Source: JAXMCI01 sp046349435 (GTDB lineage Bacteria > Pseudomonadota > Alphaproteobacteria > Dongiales > Dongiaceae). Taken from it: a stretch of DNA of 64,000 nucleotides. The DNA lies in assembly GCA_046349435.1 (NCBI GenBank), contig JAXMCI010000043.1:4036-68035 (forward strand), given 5' to 3'. The first letter of the stretch is position 1. Each line of letters starts with the position of its first letter. Of this stretch, positions 1 to 12,394 are shown piece by piece. The notes beneath the pieces are model-generated. The model saw only the letters and a program-made list of their open reading frames with translations. It searched no databases and was not told where the DNA came from. The position numbers were made by a program, and so were the translations under genes.

Positions 1-411
1 CTGGTCATCGCGCTGGTCAACTGGGTGCAGATCGCCCGCGTGCTCTACACCCAGACCGTGGCCCTGGCCGAGCGCGAGTTCGTCGAGGCGACGCGCGCGC
101 TGGGCGCCGCCTGGCCGCGGCTGCTGCTCGTCCACCTGCTGCCGCACCTGGTGCCGACCATCCTGGTCTACGGCACGCTCGGCATCGCCACCACCGTGCT
201 GCTCGAGGCGACGCTCTCCTATCTCGGGGTCGGCGTCCGGCCGCCGACGCCGTCCTGGGGCGGCATGATCTTCGACAACCAGTCCTACTTCCTGACCGCG
301 CCCTGGCTCGTCTTCTTCCCCGGCGCGGCGATCATCGCCGCGGCGCTCGCCTTCAACCTGGTCGGCGACGCGCTGCGCGACGTGCTCGACCCGACCGAGC
401 GGGGGCGCTGA
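1..411 (+). CDS. Dipeptide/oligopeptide ABC transporter permease, DppC-type (5' end outside window)
   Basis: The reading frame is open from the first base, so this is the C-terminal 136 residues of an inner-membrane permease. The ABC-permease EAA loop is visible (EFVEATRALGAAWPR), followed by hydrophobic segments and the typical DppC ending with SYLGVGVRPPTPSWG and NLVGDALRDVLDP. DppC-type subunits pair with a DppB-type subunit to form the channel. The stop codon shares one base with the start of the next permease gene (TGATG), which indicates translational coupling. The order C before B is the reverse of the classical dpp order. Confidence 0.9.
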   Translation: MVIALVNWVQIARVLYTQTVALAEREFVEATRALGAAWPRLLLVHLLPHLVPTILVYGTLGIATTVLLEATLSYLGVGVRPPTPSWGGMIFDNQSYFLTAPWLVFFPGAAIIAAALAFNLVGDALRDVLDPTERGR

Positions 412-1331
412 TGGGGCGCTGGCTCGCCCGCCGGATCGGCGCCTCGCTCGCCATCCTGCTCGGCGTCACGGTGGTGACGTTCCTGCTCGCCCACCTGCTG
501 CCGGCCGACCCCGCGCAGATCAAGCTCGGCCGCGCCGCGACGCCGGAGAGCCTCGCCTCGCTGCGCCACGAGCTCGGCCTCGACCGGCCGCTGCCGGTGC
601 AGTATGCGCGCTATCTCGGCGGCATCCTGACCGGCGAGCTCGGCCGCTCGATCATGCAGGGCACCAGCGTCGGCGCGCTGATCGCCAGCCGGCTGCCGGC
701 GACGCTGCTGCTGATGGCCGGCGCGATCTTCTTCGAGCTGCTGATCGGCATCCCGGCCGGCATCGTCGCGGCGACGCGGCGCGGCCGGCCGCTCGACCGC
801 GGCATCATGGTGCTGTCCTTCGTCGGCGTCTCGGCGCCGCAGTTCGTCGTCGGGCTGGTGCTGCTCTACCTCTTCGCCTATCTGCTCGGCTGGTTCCCGC
901 TGGGCGGCTTCGGCGGGCTGTCGCACCTCGTGCTGCCGGCGCTGACGCTCGGCATCGCCGGCGGCGGCTGGTACTCGCGCATGATGCGCTCCAGCATGGT
1001 CGAGGTGCTGCGGCTCGACTACATCCGCACGGCGCGGGCCAAGGGGCTGGCCGAGACGCGGGTGATCCTCGGCCACGCGCTGCGCAACGCGGTGCTGCCG
1101 ATCATCGCCATGATCGGGCTCGACATCGGCATCTTCATGAGCGGCGCGGTGGTGGTCGAGTCGGTCTATGGCTGGCCCGGCATCGGCCAGCTCGCCTGGG
1201 ATGCGGTGCAGAAGCGCGACGTGCCGATCATCATGGGGGTGACCCTGACGGCCGCCGCCTTCATCGTGCTCGGCAACCTGCTGGCCGACCTGCTGACGCC
1301 GCTGATCGACCCGCGCATCCGGCTGCGCTAG
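411..1331 (+). CDS. Dipeptide/oligopeptide ABC transporter permease, DppB-type
   Basis: 306 residues, the usual DppB length. The N-terminal membrane helix (residues about 10-28) is followed by the conserved periplasmic segment with LGLDRPLPVQYARYL. The EAA loop reads DYIRTARAKGLAETRVILGH, and the C-terminus DLLTPLIDPRIRLR is typical of this family. The gene starts on the last base of the preceding permease stop codon. Together the two permeases form the transmembrane channel for the binding protein encoded at 1467. No oddities are visible. Confidence 0.93.
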   Translation: MGRWLARRIGASLAILLGVTVVTFLLAHLLPADPAQIKLGRAATPESLASLRHELGLDRPLPVQYARYLGGILTGELGRSIMQGTSVGALIASRLPATLLLMAGAIFFELLIGIPAGIVAATRRGRPLDRGIMVLSFVGVSAPQFVVGLVLLYLFAYLLGWFPLGGFGGLSHLVLPALTLGIAGGGWYSRMMRSSMVEVLRLDYIRTARAKGLAETRVILGHALRNAVLPIIAMIGLDIGIFMSGAVVVESVYGWPGIGQLAWDAVQKRDVPIIMGVTLTAAAFIVLGNLLADLLTPLIDPRIRLR

Positions 1332-1466
1332 GGGCGGCGGCGGGCGGCGGCGGCAGGGCGGCGGCGGCGGCGTGGCGCCGGGCGGGGCGGTCGGGCCGCA
1401 TTGACCGGCGCGGCCGACTGCGGTGATATGGCGGCCGCTTTCTCCCATGACAGGGACGGTCACGCC

Positions 1467-3083
1467 ATGAAGAGGCTCCTTGCGGCTGCGGCGGTCGCCG
1501 CCGCGCTGGCGCTTGCGCCGACAGCCCGCGCCGACGCACCGAAGGCCGGCGGCAGCATCGTCATCACCTACAAGGACGACCTGCCGACGCTCGACCCCGC
1601 CGTCGGCTACGACTGGCAGAACTGGTCGGTCATCAAGAGCATCTTCGACGGGCTGATGGACTACAAGCCGGGCACCAGCGAGCTGGTGCCCGACCTCGCC
1701 GAGAGCTTCACCATCTCCCCCGACGGCACCGTCTACACCTTCAAGCTGCGCCCCGGGATCAAGTTCCAGAACGGCCGGGCGCTGACCTCGGCCGACATCA
1801 AGTACTCGATCGAGCGGGCGATCAACCCGAAGACGCAGAGCCCGGGCCAGAGCTACTTCGGCATGATCAAGGGCTATGACGAGGCGGCCGCCGGCAAGAC
1901 CGGCGACGTCGCCGGCATCACCACGCCCGACCCGGCCACGGTGCGCTTCGAGCTGAAGCAGCCCGACGCCACCTTCCTGCACATCATGGCGATCAACTTC
2001 GGCTACGCCGTGCCGAAGGAGGAGGTCGAGAAGTACGGCGCCGACTTCGGCAAGCACCCGGTCGGCACCGGCGCCTTCAAGGTCGGCGAGTGGACGCTGG
2101 GCCAGCGCCTGGTGCTGGAGAAGAACCCGCTCTACTACCGCAAGGGCATCCCCTACCTCGACAAGATCACCTTCGAGTTCGGGCAGGAGCCCTCGGTGGC
2201 GCTGCTGCGGCTGCAGAAGGGCGAGGTCGACATCCTGGGCGACCCGATCCCGGCGGCGAGCTTCAACCAGGTGATGGCCGACCCCAAGAACAAGGGGCTG
2301 ATCGTCGAAGGCAGCCAGCTGCAGACCGGCTACGTGACGATGAACGTCAACATCAAGCCGTTCGACAGCAAGCTGGTGCGCCAGGCGGTCAACATGGCGA
2401 TCAACAAGGGCCGCATCGTGCGCATCATCAACAACCGCGCGGTGCCGGCCAACCAGGTGCTGCCGCCGCTGATGCCGGGCTACGACAAGGGCTTCAAGGG
2501 CTATCCCTACGACCAGGCCAAGGCCAAGGACCTGCTGAAGCAGGCCGGATATCCCGAGGGCTTCGCGACCGAGCTCTACGCCATGAACGCCGACCCCAAC
2601 CCGCGCATCGCCCAGGCGATCCAGCAGGACCTGGCCGCCGTCGGCATCAAGGCCGAGATCAAGGCGCTCGACCAGGCGGCGGTGATCGCGGCGGGCGGCG
2701 ACGGCACCGCGCCGATGATCTGGTCGGGCGGCATGGCCTGGATCGCCGACTTCCCCGACCCGTCCAACTTCTACGGCGGCGTGCTCGGCTGCGGCGGCGC
2801 GGTCAAGGGCGGCTGGAACTGGGCGTGGTACTGCAACAAGGCGCTCGACGAGAAGGCCGACAAGGCCAACGCCATCGTCGACCCGGCGAAGAACGCCGAG
2901 CGGCTGGCGCTGTGGCAGGAGGTGTTCGCCGCGGTGATGGACGACGCCCCCTGGGCGCCGGTCTTCAACGAGGAGCGCTTCACCATGCATTCGCCGCGGC
3001 TCGGCGGCGAGGACGCGCTGTTCGTCGACCCGATCCACATCCCGGTCAACTACGACTACGTCTTCGTCAAGGACGGGAAGTGA
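1467..3083 (+). CDS. ABC transporter substrate-binding protein, family 5 (DppA/OppA-like)
   Basis: 538 residues. The start was chosen at MKRLLAAAAVAAALALAP because it gives a clean Sec signal peptide ending near ARA-D; a longer frame from 1401 adds only unrelated residues. The mature protein shows family 5 features: an N-terminal GGSIVITYKDDLPTLDP, then DLAESFTISPDGTVYTFKLRPGIKFQNG and VGTGAFKVGEW. It should deliver peptides or related small molecules in the periplasm to the two permeases encoded upstream. The ligand cannot be read from sequence. The acetamidase gene 7 bases downstream suggests amide-containing substrates (inference). Confidence 0.9.
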   Translation: MKRLLAAAAVAAALALAPTARADAPKAGGSIVITYKDDLPTLDPAVGYDWQNWSVIKSIFDGLMDYKPGTSELVPDLAESFTISPDGTVYTFKLRPGIKFQNGRALTSADIKYSIERAINPKTQSPGQSYFGMIKGYDEAAAGKTGDVAGITTPDPATVRFELKQPDATFLHIMAINFGYAVPKEEVEKYGADFGKHPVGTGAFKVGEWTLGQRLVLEKNPLYYRKGIPYLDKITFEFGQEPSVALLRLQKGEVDILGDPIPAASFNQVMADPKNKGLIVEGSQLQTGYVTMNVNIKPFDSKLVRQAVNMAINKGRIVRIINNRAVPANQVLPPLMPGYDKGFKGYPYDQAKAKDLLKQAGYPEGFATELYAMNADPNPRIAQAIQQDLAAVGIKAEIKALDQAAVIAAGGDGTAPMIWSGGMAWIADFPDPSNFYGGVLGCGGAVKGGWNWAWYCNKALDEKADKANAIVDPAKNAERLALWQEVFAAVMDDAPWAPVFNEERFTMHSPRLGGEDALFVDPIHIPVNYDYVFVKDGK

Positions 3084-3090
3084 GGCGGCG

Positions 3091-4047
3091 ATGGCGACCG
3101 ACCCGCATGGCTGCAGCCATACGATCCACCGCACCCAGCACCATTACGGCTGGAACAACGCGCTGCCGCCGCGGCTGATCGTGGCGCCGGGCGAGCGGGT
3201 CGAGTTCCGCACCGTCGACGCCTCGGGCGGCCAGCTCTCGCCGGCCTCGACCGTGGCCGACGTGCCGGGCCTCGATTTCGGCCGGGTCAACCCGGTCACC
3301 GGGCCGGTCTCGATCGACGGCGCCGAGCCGGGCGACGCCATCAAGGTGACGGTGCTCGGCCTCGCCCCGGCGGGCGGCTGGGGCTGGACCGCCAACATCC
3401 CCGGCTTCGGGCTGCTCGCCGAGCAGTTCAAGGAGCCGGCGCTCTACACCTGGAAGTACGACGCGGCCGGCATGACCCCGGCGCTCTTCGGGCCGGGCGG
3501 CCGGGTGCCGCTCCGGCCGTTCTGCGGCACCATCGGCCTCGCCCCGGCCGAGCCCGGGCAGCACAGCGTGGTGCCGCCGCGCCGGGTCGGCGGCAACATG
3601 GACATCCGCGACATGGCGGCCGGCACCGAGCTCTATCTGCCGGTCGAGGTCGCGGGCGGGCTGTTCTCGGTCGGCGACACCCATGCCGCCCAGGGCGACG
3701 GCGAGGTCTGCGGCACGGCGATCGAGAGCCCGTTCAGCGTCGCCCTGCAGTTCGACCTGGTCAAGGACGCCCGGCTCGCCTTCCCGCGCTACACCACGCC
3801 GGGGCCGGTCACCCGCCATATCGACGGCGCCGGCTACGAGGTCACCACCGGCATCGGCCCCGACCTGATGGCCGGCGCCCGGGCCGCGGTGTCGGCCATG
3901 GTCGACCTGCTCTCCGGCCGCTACGACATGGCGCCGGTCGAGGCCTACATGCTGTGCAGTGTCGCCGGCGACCTCAGGATCAGCGAGATCGTCGACATGC
4001 CCAACTGGGTGGTCTCGTTCTACTTCCCGCGCGCCGTCTTCGCATGA
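3091..4047 (+). CDS. Acetamidase/formamidase family protein
   Basis: 318 residues, matching the FmdA/AmdA acetamidase/formamidase family, which hydrolyses short aliphatic amides to ammonia and the carboxylate. Family signatures visible include the N-terminal IHRTQHHYGWNNALPP, the central RPFCGTIGLAPAEPG and GGNMDIRDM, and GLFSVGDTHAAQGDGEVCGTAIE, which carries the acidic and His residues of the active site. No signal peptide is seen, so it is probably cytoplasmic. It sits between the binding-protein gene and the two transporter ATPase genes, and its stop overlaps the next start by 4 bases (ATGA). It therefore probably acts on what this transporter imports. Confidence 0.92.
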   Translation: MATDPHGCSHTIHRTQHHYGWNNALPPRLIVAPGERVEFRTVDASGGQLSPASTVADVPGLDFGRVNPVTGPVSIDGAEPGDAIKVTVLGLAPAGGWGWTANIPGFGLLAEQFKEPALYTWKYDAAGMTPALFGPGGRVPLRPFCGTIGLAPAEPGQHSVVPPRRVGGNMDIRDMAAGTELYLPVEVAGGLFSVGDTHAAQGDGEVCGTAIESPFSVALQFDLVKDARLAFPRYTTPGPVTRHIDGAGYEVTTGIGPDLMAGARAAVSAMVDLLSGRYDMAPVEAYMLCSVAGDLRISEIVDMPNWVVSFYFPRAVFA

Positions 4048-5051
4048 GGGAGGCCGCCGCGGCGCCAGCCGCGGCGCCGCTGCTCGCCGTCGAGAGCCTC
4101 TCGGTCGCCTTCCGCGGCGAAGCCGGCGAGGTGCCGGTCGTCGAGGACCTGTCCCTGGCCGTCGCCCCCGGCCGCACCCTCGGCCTGGTCGGGGAGTCGG
4201 GCTGCGGCAAGAGCGTCACCGCCATGGCGATCATGCGGCTGCTGCCGCAGCCGCCGGCCCGCATCGCCGGCGGCCGCATCCGCTTCGAGGGCGAGGACCT
4301 GCTGGCGCTGCCCGAGCGGGCGATGCGGCAGCGCCGCGGCGACCGCATCGGCATGATCTTCCAGGAGCCGATGACCAGCCTCAACCCGACGCTGACGGTC
4401 GGGCGGCAGATCGCCGAGGTGCTGCGCATCCATCGCGGCGCCGGCGCGGCCGCGGCGCGCGCGGCGACGCTCGAGATGCTGCGGCTGGTCGGCATGGGCG
4501 CACCGGAGCGGCGCTTCGCGCAGTATCCGCACCAGCTCTCCGGCGGGCTGCGCCAGCGGGCGATGATCGCCATGGCGCTGGTCTGCCGCCCCGACCTGCT
4601 GATCGCCGACGAGCCGACCACCGCGCTCGACGTCACCATCCAGGCGCAGATCCTCGAGCTGCTGAAGCGGCTGCAGCGCGAGCTCGGCATGGCGATCCTG
4701 CTGATCACCCACGATCTCGGCGTGGTCGCCGAGTTCTGCGACGAGGTCGCGGTGATGTATGCCGGGCGCATCGTCGAGCGCGCCGCGGCGCCCGCCCTGT
4801 TCGCCCGGCCGCGCCATCCCTACACCGCCGGCCTGCTCGCCTCGACGCCGCGGCTGGCCCGGCGCGGCGGCCTGCTGCCGACCATTCCCGGCATGGTGCC
4901 GCCGCCCGGCCGGCGCGGCGCCGGGTGCGCCTTCGCCGAGCGCTGCGCGCGCGTCCTGCCGCGCTGCCGGGCCGAGCGGCCGGCGCTGGCCGCCGTCGCG
5001 GCGGGACACGAGACGGCCTGCTGGAACCCGCCCGAGGGCCCGGCGCCGTGA
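4044..5051 (+). CDS. Oligopeptide ABC transporter ATP-binding protein, DppD-type
   Basis: 335 residues, starting at the ATG that overlaps the acetamidase stop codon. It has a Walker A (GESGCGKSV), Q-loop (IFQEPMTSLNP), ABC signature (LSGGLRQRAMIA), Walker B (LLIADEPTTALD) and H-loop His (LLITHDLGVVAE). The C-terminal oligopeptide-transporter extension with paired cysteines (GCAFAERCARVLPRC) is also present. This subunit and the next one energise the transporter in the cytoplasm. Its stop overlaps the next start (GTGA). Confidence 0.93.
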   Translation: MREAAAAPAAAPLLAVESLSVAFRGEAGEVPVVEDLSLAVAPGRTLGLVGESGCGKSVTAMAIMRLLPQPPARIAGGRIRFEGEDLLALPERAMRQRRGDRIGMIFQEPMTSLNPTLTVGRQIAEVLRIHRGAGAAAARAATLEMLRLVGMGAPERRFAQYPHQLSGGLRQRAMIAMALVCRPDLLIADEPTTALDVTIQAQILELLKRLQRELGMAILLITHDLGVVAEFCDEVAVMYAGRIVERAAAPALFARPRHPYTAGLLASTPRLARRGGLLPTIPGMVPPPGRRGAGCAFAERCARVLPRCRAERPALAAVAAGHETACWNPPEGPAP

Positions 5052-5996
5052 GCGCGCCGCTGCTCGAGCTGGCCGAGGTCAGCAAGCACTATCCCAGCCG
5101 CGACGGGCACGGCACGGTGCGCGCGGTCGACCGGGTCAGCCTCGAGCTGCGGCCGGGCGAGACGCTCGGCATCGTCGGCGAATCGGGCTGCGGCAAGTCG
5201 ACCCTGGCGCGGCTGGCGCTGCGGCTGATCGAGCCGTCCGGCGGCGCCGTGCGCTTCGCCGGCGAGGACCTGCTGGCGCTGTCGCCGGCGGCGCTCCGGG
5301 CGCGCCGCCGCGACATGCAGATCGTCTTCCAGGATCCCTACGCCTCGCTCGACCCGCGGCTCAGCGTCGGCCGGCTGATCGCCGAGCCGCTGGTCATCCA
5401 CGGGGTCGGCGACCGCGCCGCGCGGCGGCGCCGGGTGGCCGAGCTGCTGGCGCTGGTCGGGCTGCCGCCCGAGGCGGCGGCCCGCTATCCGCACGAGTTC
5501 TCCGGCGGGCAGCGCCAGCGCATCGGCATCGCCCGGGCGATCGCGCTCGAGCCGCGGCTGGTCATCGCCGACGAGCCGGTCTCGGCGCTCGACGTCTCGA
5601 TCCAGGCGCAGATCGTCAACCTGCTGGAGCTCAAGGCGCGGCTCGGCCTCTCCTATCTCTTCATCTCGCACGACCTGTCGGTGGTCGAGCATGTCAGCGA
5701 CCGCGTCGCGTGATGTATCTCCGGGCAGGTGGTCGAGCTGGCCGACGCCGAGACGCTGTACCGCGCGCCGCGCCCGCCCCTACACCCGGGCGCTGCTCTC
5801 GGCGGTGCGCAGCCCGACCCGGCCCGCCGCCAGGCCCGCATCGTGCTGGCCGGCGACATGCCGAACCCGGAGGAGCCGCCGCCCGGCTGCCCGTTCCACC
5901 CGCGCTGCCCGCAGGCCGAGGCGGCCTGCCGCAGCGGGCGCCGGCCGGCGGCTCGGGCCCGGCGGCGAGCACCGGGTGGCGTGTCACCTCGCCTGA
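5048..5996 (+). pseudogene. Oligopeptide ABC transporter ATP-binding protein, DppF-type, 3' end frameshifted
   Basis: A GTG start overlaps the upstream stop. The first 222 codons are intact and contain Walker A (GESGCGKST), Q-loop (VFQDPYASLDP), signature (FSGGQRQRIGIA), Walker B and the H-loop (FISHDLSVVEH). The frame then breaks near 5711, where a G appears to be missing (GCGTGATG instead of a Val codon). It breaks again near 5727 and 5780-5830 and near 5950. Shifting frame restores the expected C-terminus: VVELADAETLYRAP, then GCPFHPRCPQAEAAC, then GGEHRVACHLA before the TGA at 5994. All ATPase motifs lie before the first break. Sequence error or true damage are both possible; see the next gene. 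Confidence 0.8.
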
Positions 5997-6084
5997 CAGG
6001 GGCTTCTACGGCGGCGCTATCCGGCGGGGCCAAGAGGGGACTAAGCTCGGCCCCTCGTCCAGACAGGACCGGTCCCGCCGAGCG

Positions 6085-9430
<3,346 letters not shown>

Positions 9431-9434
<4 letters not shown>

Positions 9435-9943
9435 GGGTGGAGCAGGCCGCCCGGATCCGCCATGCCCGACCCGGCGATGCCGCCATCGTGGTGCAGCTGA
9501 TCCGCGAGCTCGCCGCCTATGAGCGCGAGCCGGCGAGCAGCGTCAGGGTGAGCGAGGCCGACCTGCTGCGCGACGGCTTCGGCGCGACGCCGCGCTTCGA
9601 GCTGCTGGTCGCCGAGCTCGGCGGCACGGTGGTCGGGTTCGCGCTGTTCTTCACCAGCTGGTCGACCTGGGAAGGACGGCCCGGCCTCTATCTCGAGGAC
9701 CTCTTCGTGCGCGAGACGGCGCGCGGCCGCGGGCTCGGCCGCCGGCTGCTGGCGGCGATCGCCCGGCTGGCGCTGGAGCGCGGCTATCCCCGGCTCGATC
9801 TCTGCGTGCTCGACTGGAACCCGGCGCGGCGCTTCTACGATTCGCTGGGGATGGGCGAGCGCCAGAACTGGCGGCCCTACCGGCTGGAGGCCGACGGCAT
9901 CGCGCGGCTCGCCGCCGGCGAGCCGGCGCCGCCGGCAACCTGA
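9431..9943 (+). CDS. GNAT family N-acetyltransferase (diamine N-acetyltransferase-like)
   Basis: 170 residues from GTG 9431, which overlaps the kinase stop codon (GTGA); GTG 9437 is an alternative start. The N-terminus IRHARPGDAAIVVQLIRELAAYERE and the acetyl-CoA pyrophosphate loop region (YLEDLFVRETARGRGLGRRLL) fit the GNAT fold, particularly the subgroup related to spermidine/spermine N1-acetyltransferase. The C-terminal NPARRFYDSLGM is also typical. It would transfer an acetyl group from acetyl-CoA to an amine in the cytoplasm. The substrate is unknown. Confidence 0.88.
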
Positions 9944-9958
9944 CCTCGGAGGAACGGC

Positions 9959-10804
9959 ATGAGCGCGGCGATCCCCACCTTGGCGCTGCCCGGCGGCGAG
10001 CGCGTTCCGGCGCTCGGGCAGGGCACCTGGCGGATGGGCGAGAATGGGGCGCAGCGGCCGGCCGAGGCGGCGGCGCTGCGGCTCGGGCTCGATCTCGGCA
10101 TGACCCTGATCGACACCGCCGAGATGTACGGCGACGGCGGCGCCGAGCTGGTGGTGGCCGACGCCATCGCCGGCCGGCGCGACGAGGTGTTCCTGGTCAG
10201 CAAGGTGCTGCCGCAGAATGCCAGCCGGGCCGGCACGGTCGCCGCCTGCGAGCGCAGCCTGCGCCGGCTCGGCACCGACCGCATCGACCTCTATCTGCTG
10301 CATTGGCGGGGCGGCCAGCCGCTCGCCGAGACGCTGGCCGGCTTCGCCGCCCTGGCCCGGGACGGCAAGATCCGCCACTGGGGGGTGAGCAACTTCGACG
10401 CCGGCGACATGGCCGAGCTGGCCGGGCTGGCCGGCGGCCAGGGCGTCGCCGCCAACCAGGTCCTCTACAACCTGACGCGCCGCGGCATCGAGCACGACCT
10501 GCTGCCCTGGTGCGAGGCGCGCGGCATCCCGGTCATGGCCTATTCGCCGGTCGAGCAGGGCCGGCTGCTCGCCAACAAGGCGCTGGCCCGGGTCGCCGGG
10601 CGGCACGGCGCGAGCCCGGCGCAGGTCGCGCTCGCCTGGCTGCTCGGCCGGCCGGGCGTGCTGGTCATCCCGAAGGCCGGGCGGCCCGAGCATGTCCGGG
10701 AGAACCGCGCCGCCGCCGGGCTGGCGCTGAGCGCGGCGGACCGCGCCGAGCTCGACGCGGCGTTCCCGCCGCCGCGCGGCCCGACGCCGCTCGCCATGCT
10801 GTAA
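9959..10804 (+). CDS. Aldo/keto reductase
   Basis: 281 residues, with a good ribosome site (GGAGG) just before the ATG. All four AKR catalytic residues can be placed: Asp in LIDTAEMYG, Tyr in the same motif, Lys in FLVSKVLP and His in LYLLHWRG. The NADPH-binding end (LVIPKAGRPEHVRENRAA) is present. The family reduces aldehydes and ketones with NADPH. It is 15 bases downstream of the GNAT gene, so the two are probably cotranscribed. No specific substrate is indicated. Confidence 0.92.
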   Translation: MSAAIPTLALPGGERVPALGQGTWRMGENGAQRPAEAAALRLGLDLGMTLIDTAEMYGDGGAELVVADAIAGRRDEVFLVSKVLPQNASRAGTVAACERSLRRLGTDRIDLYLLHWRGGQPLAETLAGFAALARDGKIRHWGVSNFDAGDMAELAGLAGGQGVAANQVLYNLTRRGIEHDLLPWCEARGIPVMAYSPVEQGRLLANKALARVAGRHGASPAQVALAWLLGRPGVLVIPKAGRPEHVRENRAAAGLALSAADRAELDAAFPPPRGPTPLAML

Positions 10805-10932
10805 AGGCCGCGGCAGCACACCTCCCCAGGGAACCAGGCCGGGTAATCCGCCGTTAACATGTCGGGCGATCCGCCGCGCCGAGCCGTGCGGCCACATCAT
10901 TCACACGGCCAAGCGAGCAACTGGTGCCGTAA

Positions 10933-10950
10933 GACCGATGTTGTTCGGTC
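10933..10950. promoter_or_regulatory. Perfect 6-bp dyad upstream of glycosyltransferase gene
   Basis: GACCGA and TCGGTC flank a 6-base spacer, 28 bases before the start codon of the glycosyltransferase gene. It could be an operator or a leader hairpin. No matching regulator can be named. Confidence 0.25.
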
Positions 10951-10977
10951 GTCGGGGGTTGCAGCGATGCCGAGGCA

Positions 10978-11982
10978 ATGGACAAGCGACGGAGCGAGCC
11001 GGCGTCGGCCGGCGGGGGACTGAGCGCCGCTGACTGCCTTGTCTCGGTAGTCATCCCTGCCTTCAATCGGCGGCGCACGATCGAGCGTGCCATCGCGAGC
11101 GCGGCGGCGCAGAGCCATGCGGCGCTCGAGATCATCGTCGTCGACGACCATTCGTCGGACGGCACGGCCGATTTCGTGCGGTCGATGGGCTGCAGCCGGC
11201 CGGTGCGCGTCATCGAGCAGCCGGACAATCGCGGCGCGCCCGAGGCGCGCAACGCCGGGCTCGCCGCCGCCCGCGGCGCCTTCGTCGCCTTCCTCGACAG
11301 CGACGACGAGTGGCGGTCCGACAAGATCGCCCGCCAGCTCGCCCGGCTGGGCGAATGCGGCGAGGCCTACGGCGCCTGCTACAGCGGCAGCCGCTGCCTC
11401 GCCGAGGACGGCCACCTCACCTACGCCATGCGGCCGACCGGCGAAGGCGATCTCCGCCGGGCGCTGCTGCAGTACAACGTGATCGGCTCGACCTCGACGA
11501 TGCTGGCCCGCCGCGACGCGCTGCTGGCGGTCGGCGGCTTCACCCCGGGGCTGAGCGCCTGCCAGGACTGGGACCTCTGGCTGCGGCTGGCGGAGCGCAC
11601 CCGGTTCGCCTGCGTCCCCGACCCGCTGGCCGTGCTCTACGTCGCCACCGACGGCCGCATCAGCACCAGCGGCAAGGCGCGCCTGCGCGGCTACTGGTAC
11701 ATGTACCGGCGCCACCTCCGGCAGGGCTTCCGCGCCGGGCTCGCCGACCCCGGCATGTTCCTCGCCATGATGGGCGAGATCCTGATGCAGCTCGACCGGC
11801 CCCGGCTGGCCCGCCGGATGCTCTATCTCAGCTGGCGCACCAAGCGCCGCTCGCCCAAGCGGCTGGCCAACTGGCTGCTGGCGACGATGCGGATCCGGCC
11901 GCGCAGCTACCTCGCCCTGGCGCTGCTCACCCAGCGCGTCGAGGTCGCGCTGCGCCGCGGCGCGGTCCGCCAGGCGCCCTGA
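10978..11982 (+). CDS. Glycosyltransferase family 2 protein
   Basis: 334 residues. The GT-A fold is recognisable from VSVVIPAFNRRRTIERA, the nucleotide-binding VVDDHSSDGTADFV, the metal-binding DSDDEW (DxD-type) and the acceptor-side CQDWDLWLRLAERT. No membrane helix is obvious; the C-terminal 100 residues are Arg/Leu-rich. It should transfer a sugar from a nucleotide-sugar donor to a cell-surface glycan or lipid. It stands alone, with no other glycan genes adjacent, so the product cannot be stated. Confidence 0.9.
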   Translation: MDKRRSEPASAGGGLSAADCLVSVVIPAFNRRRTIERAIASAAAQSHAALEIIVVDDHSSDGTADFVRSMGCSRPVRVIEQPDNRGAPEARNAGLAAARGAFVAFLDSDDEWRSDKIARQLARLGECGEAYGACYSGSRCLAEDGHLTYAMRPTGEGDLRRALLQYNVIGSTSTMLARRDALLAVGGFTPGLSACQDWDLWLRLAERTRFACVPDPLAVLYVATDGRISTSGKARLRGYWYMYRRHLRQGFRAGLADPGMFLAMMGEILMQLDRPRLARRMLYLSWRTKRRSPKRLANWLLATMRIRPRSYLALALLTQRVEVALRRGAVRQAP

Positions 11983-12070
11983 GCGCCGGCGCGGGTCGGC
12001 GCGGCGGGCCACGGCCGGCGGCGGAACCGCAGCCGCGGGATCCCCGCCGGCACGGCCCTGTTTGCCCGAT

Positions 12071-12319
12071 ATGAACGGGATGCTGCGGCGAGCGGAGGGC
12101 TTGAGCGCCGAGGAGCTCGACCGGCTGCGCCGGTGCTGGCCGGAGGGGCGCCGCAGCCCGCCCTCGGCCTGCTTCGATTCCTGGTCGGTGCCGGGCGCGG
12201 ACGGCCATCTGCGCTTCGCCGTGGTCCGGCTGGCGGGCGGCCACTATCTGCGCCTGGACGGGCATCTCGCCCTGGCCGCCTTCGGCGCCAGCCTCGAGGC
12301 GGTGCTGCCGCCGGCGTGA
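12071..12319 (+). CDS. Hypothetical protein, 82 residues
   Basis: A small frame with coding-like GC3 use, starting at ATG 12071; a TTG at 12062 or ATG at 12080 are alternatives. It has an acidic/basic N-terminal helix (LSAEELDRLRRCW) and an aliphatic C-terminal half (GHLRFAVVRLAGGHYLRLDGH). No family was recognised, and there is no signal peptide or membrane segment. It lies 75 bases upstream of the basic DUF6496-like gene on the same strand. Confidence 0.5.
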   Translation: MNGMLRRAEGLSAEELDRLRRCWPEGRRSPPSACFDSWSVPGADGHLRFAVVRLAGGHYLRLDGHLALAAFGASLEAVLPPA

Positions 12320-12394
12320 ACCGGCAGGCTTGTCCATGGTTGATCCCGCAGGAGCGGGCGGCGACAGCCCCCGGATCGAGCCAGGAGAAAGACC

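Noticed and set aside
285..3134. Very long open frame on the minus strand across the permease and binding-protein genes
   Set aside because: It is the antisense of clear plus-strand genes. GC-rich DNA has few chance stops, and the translation is Arg/Ala/Asp-rich with no family motif.
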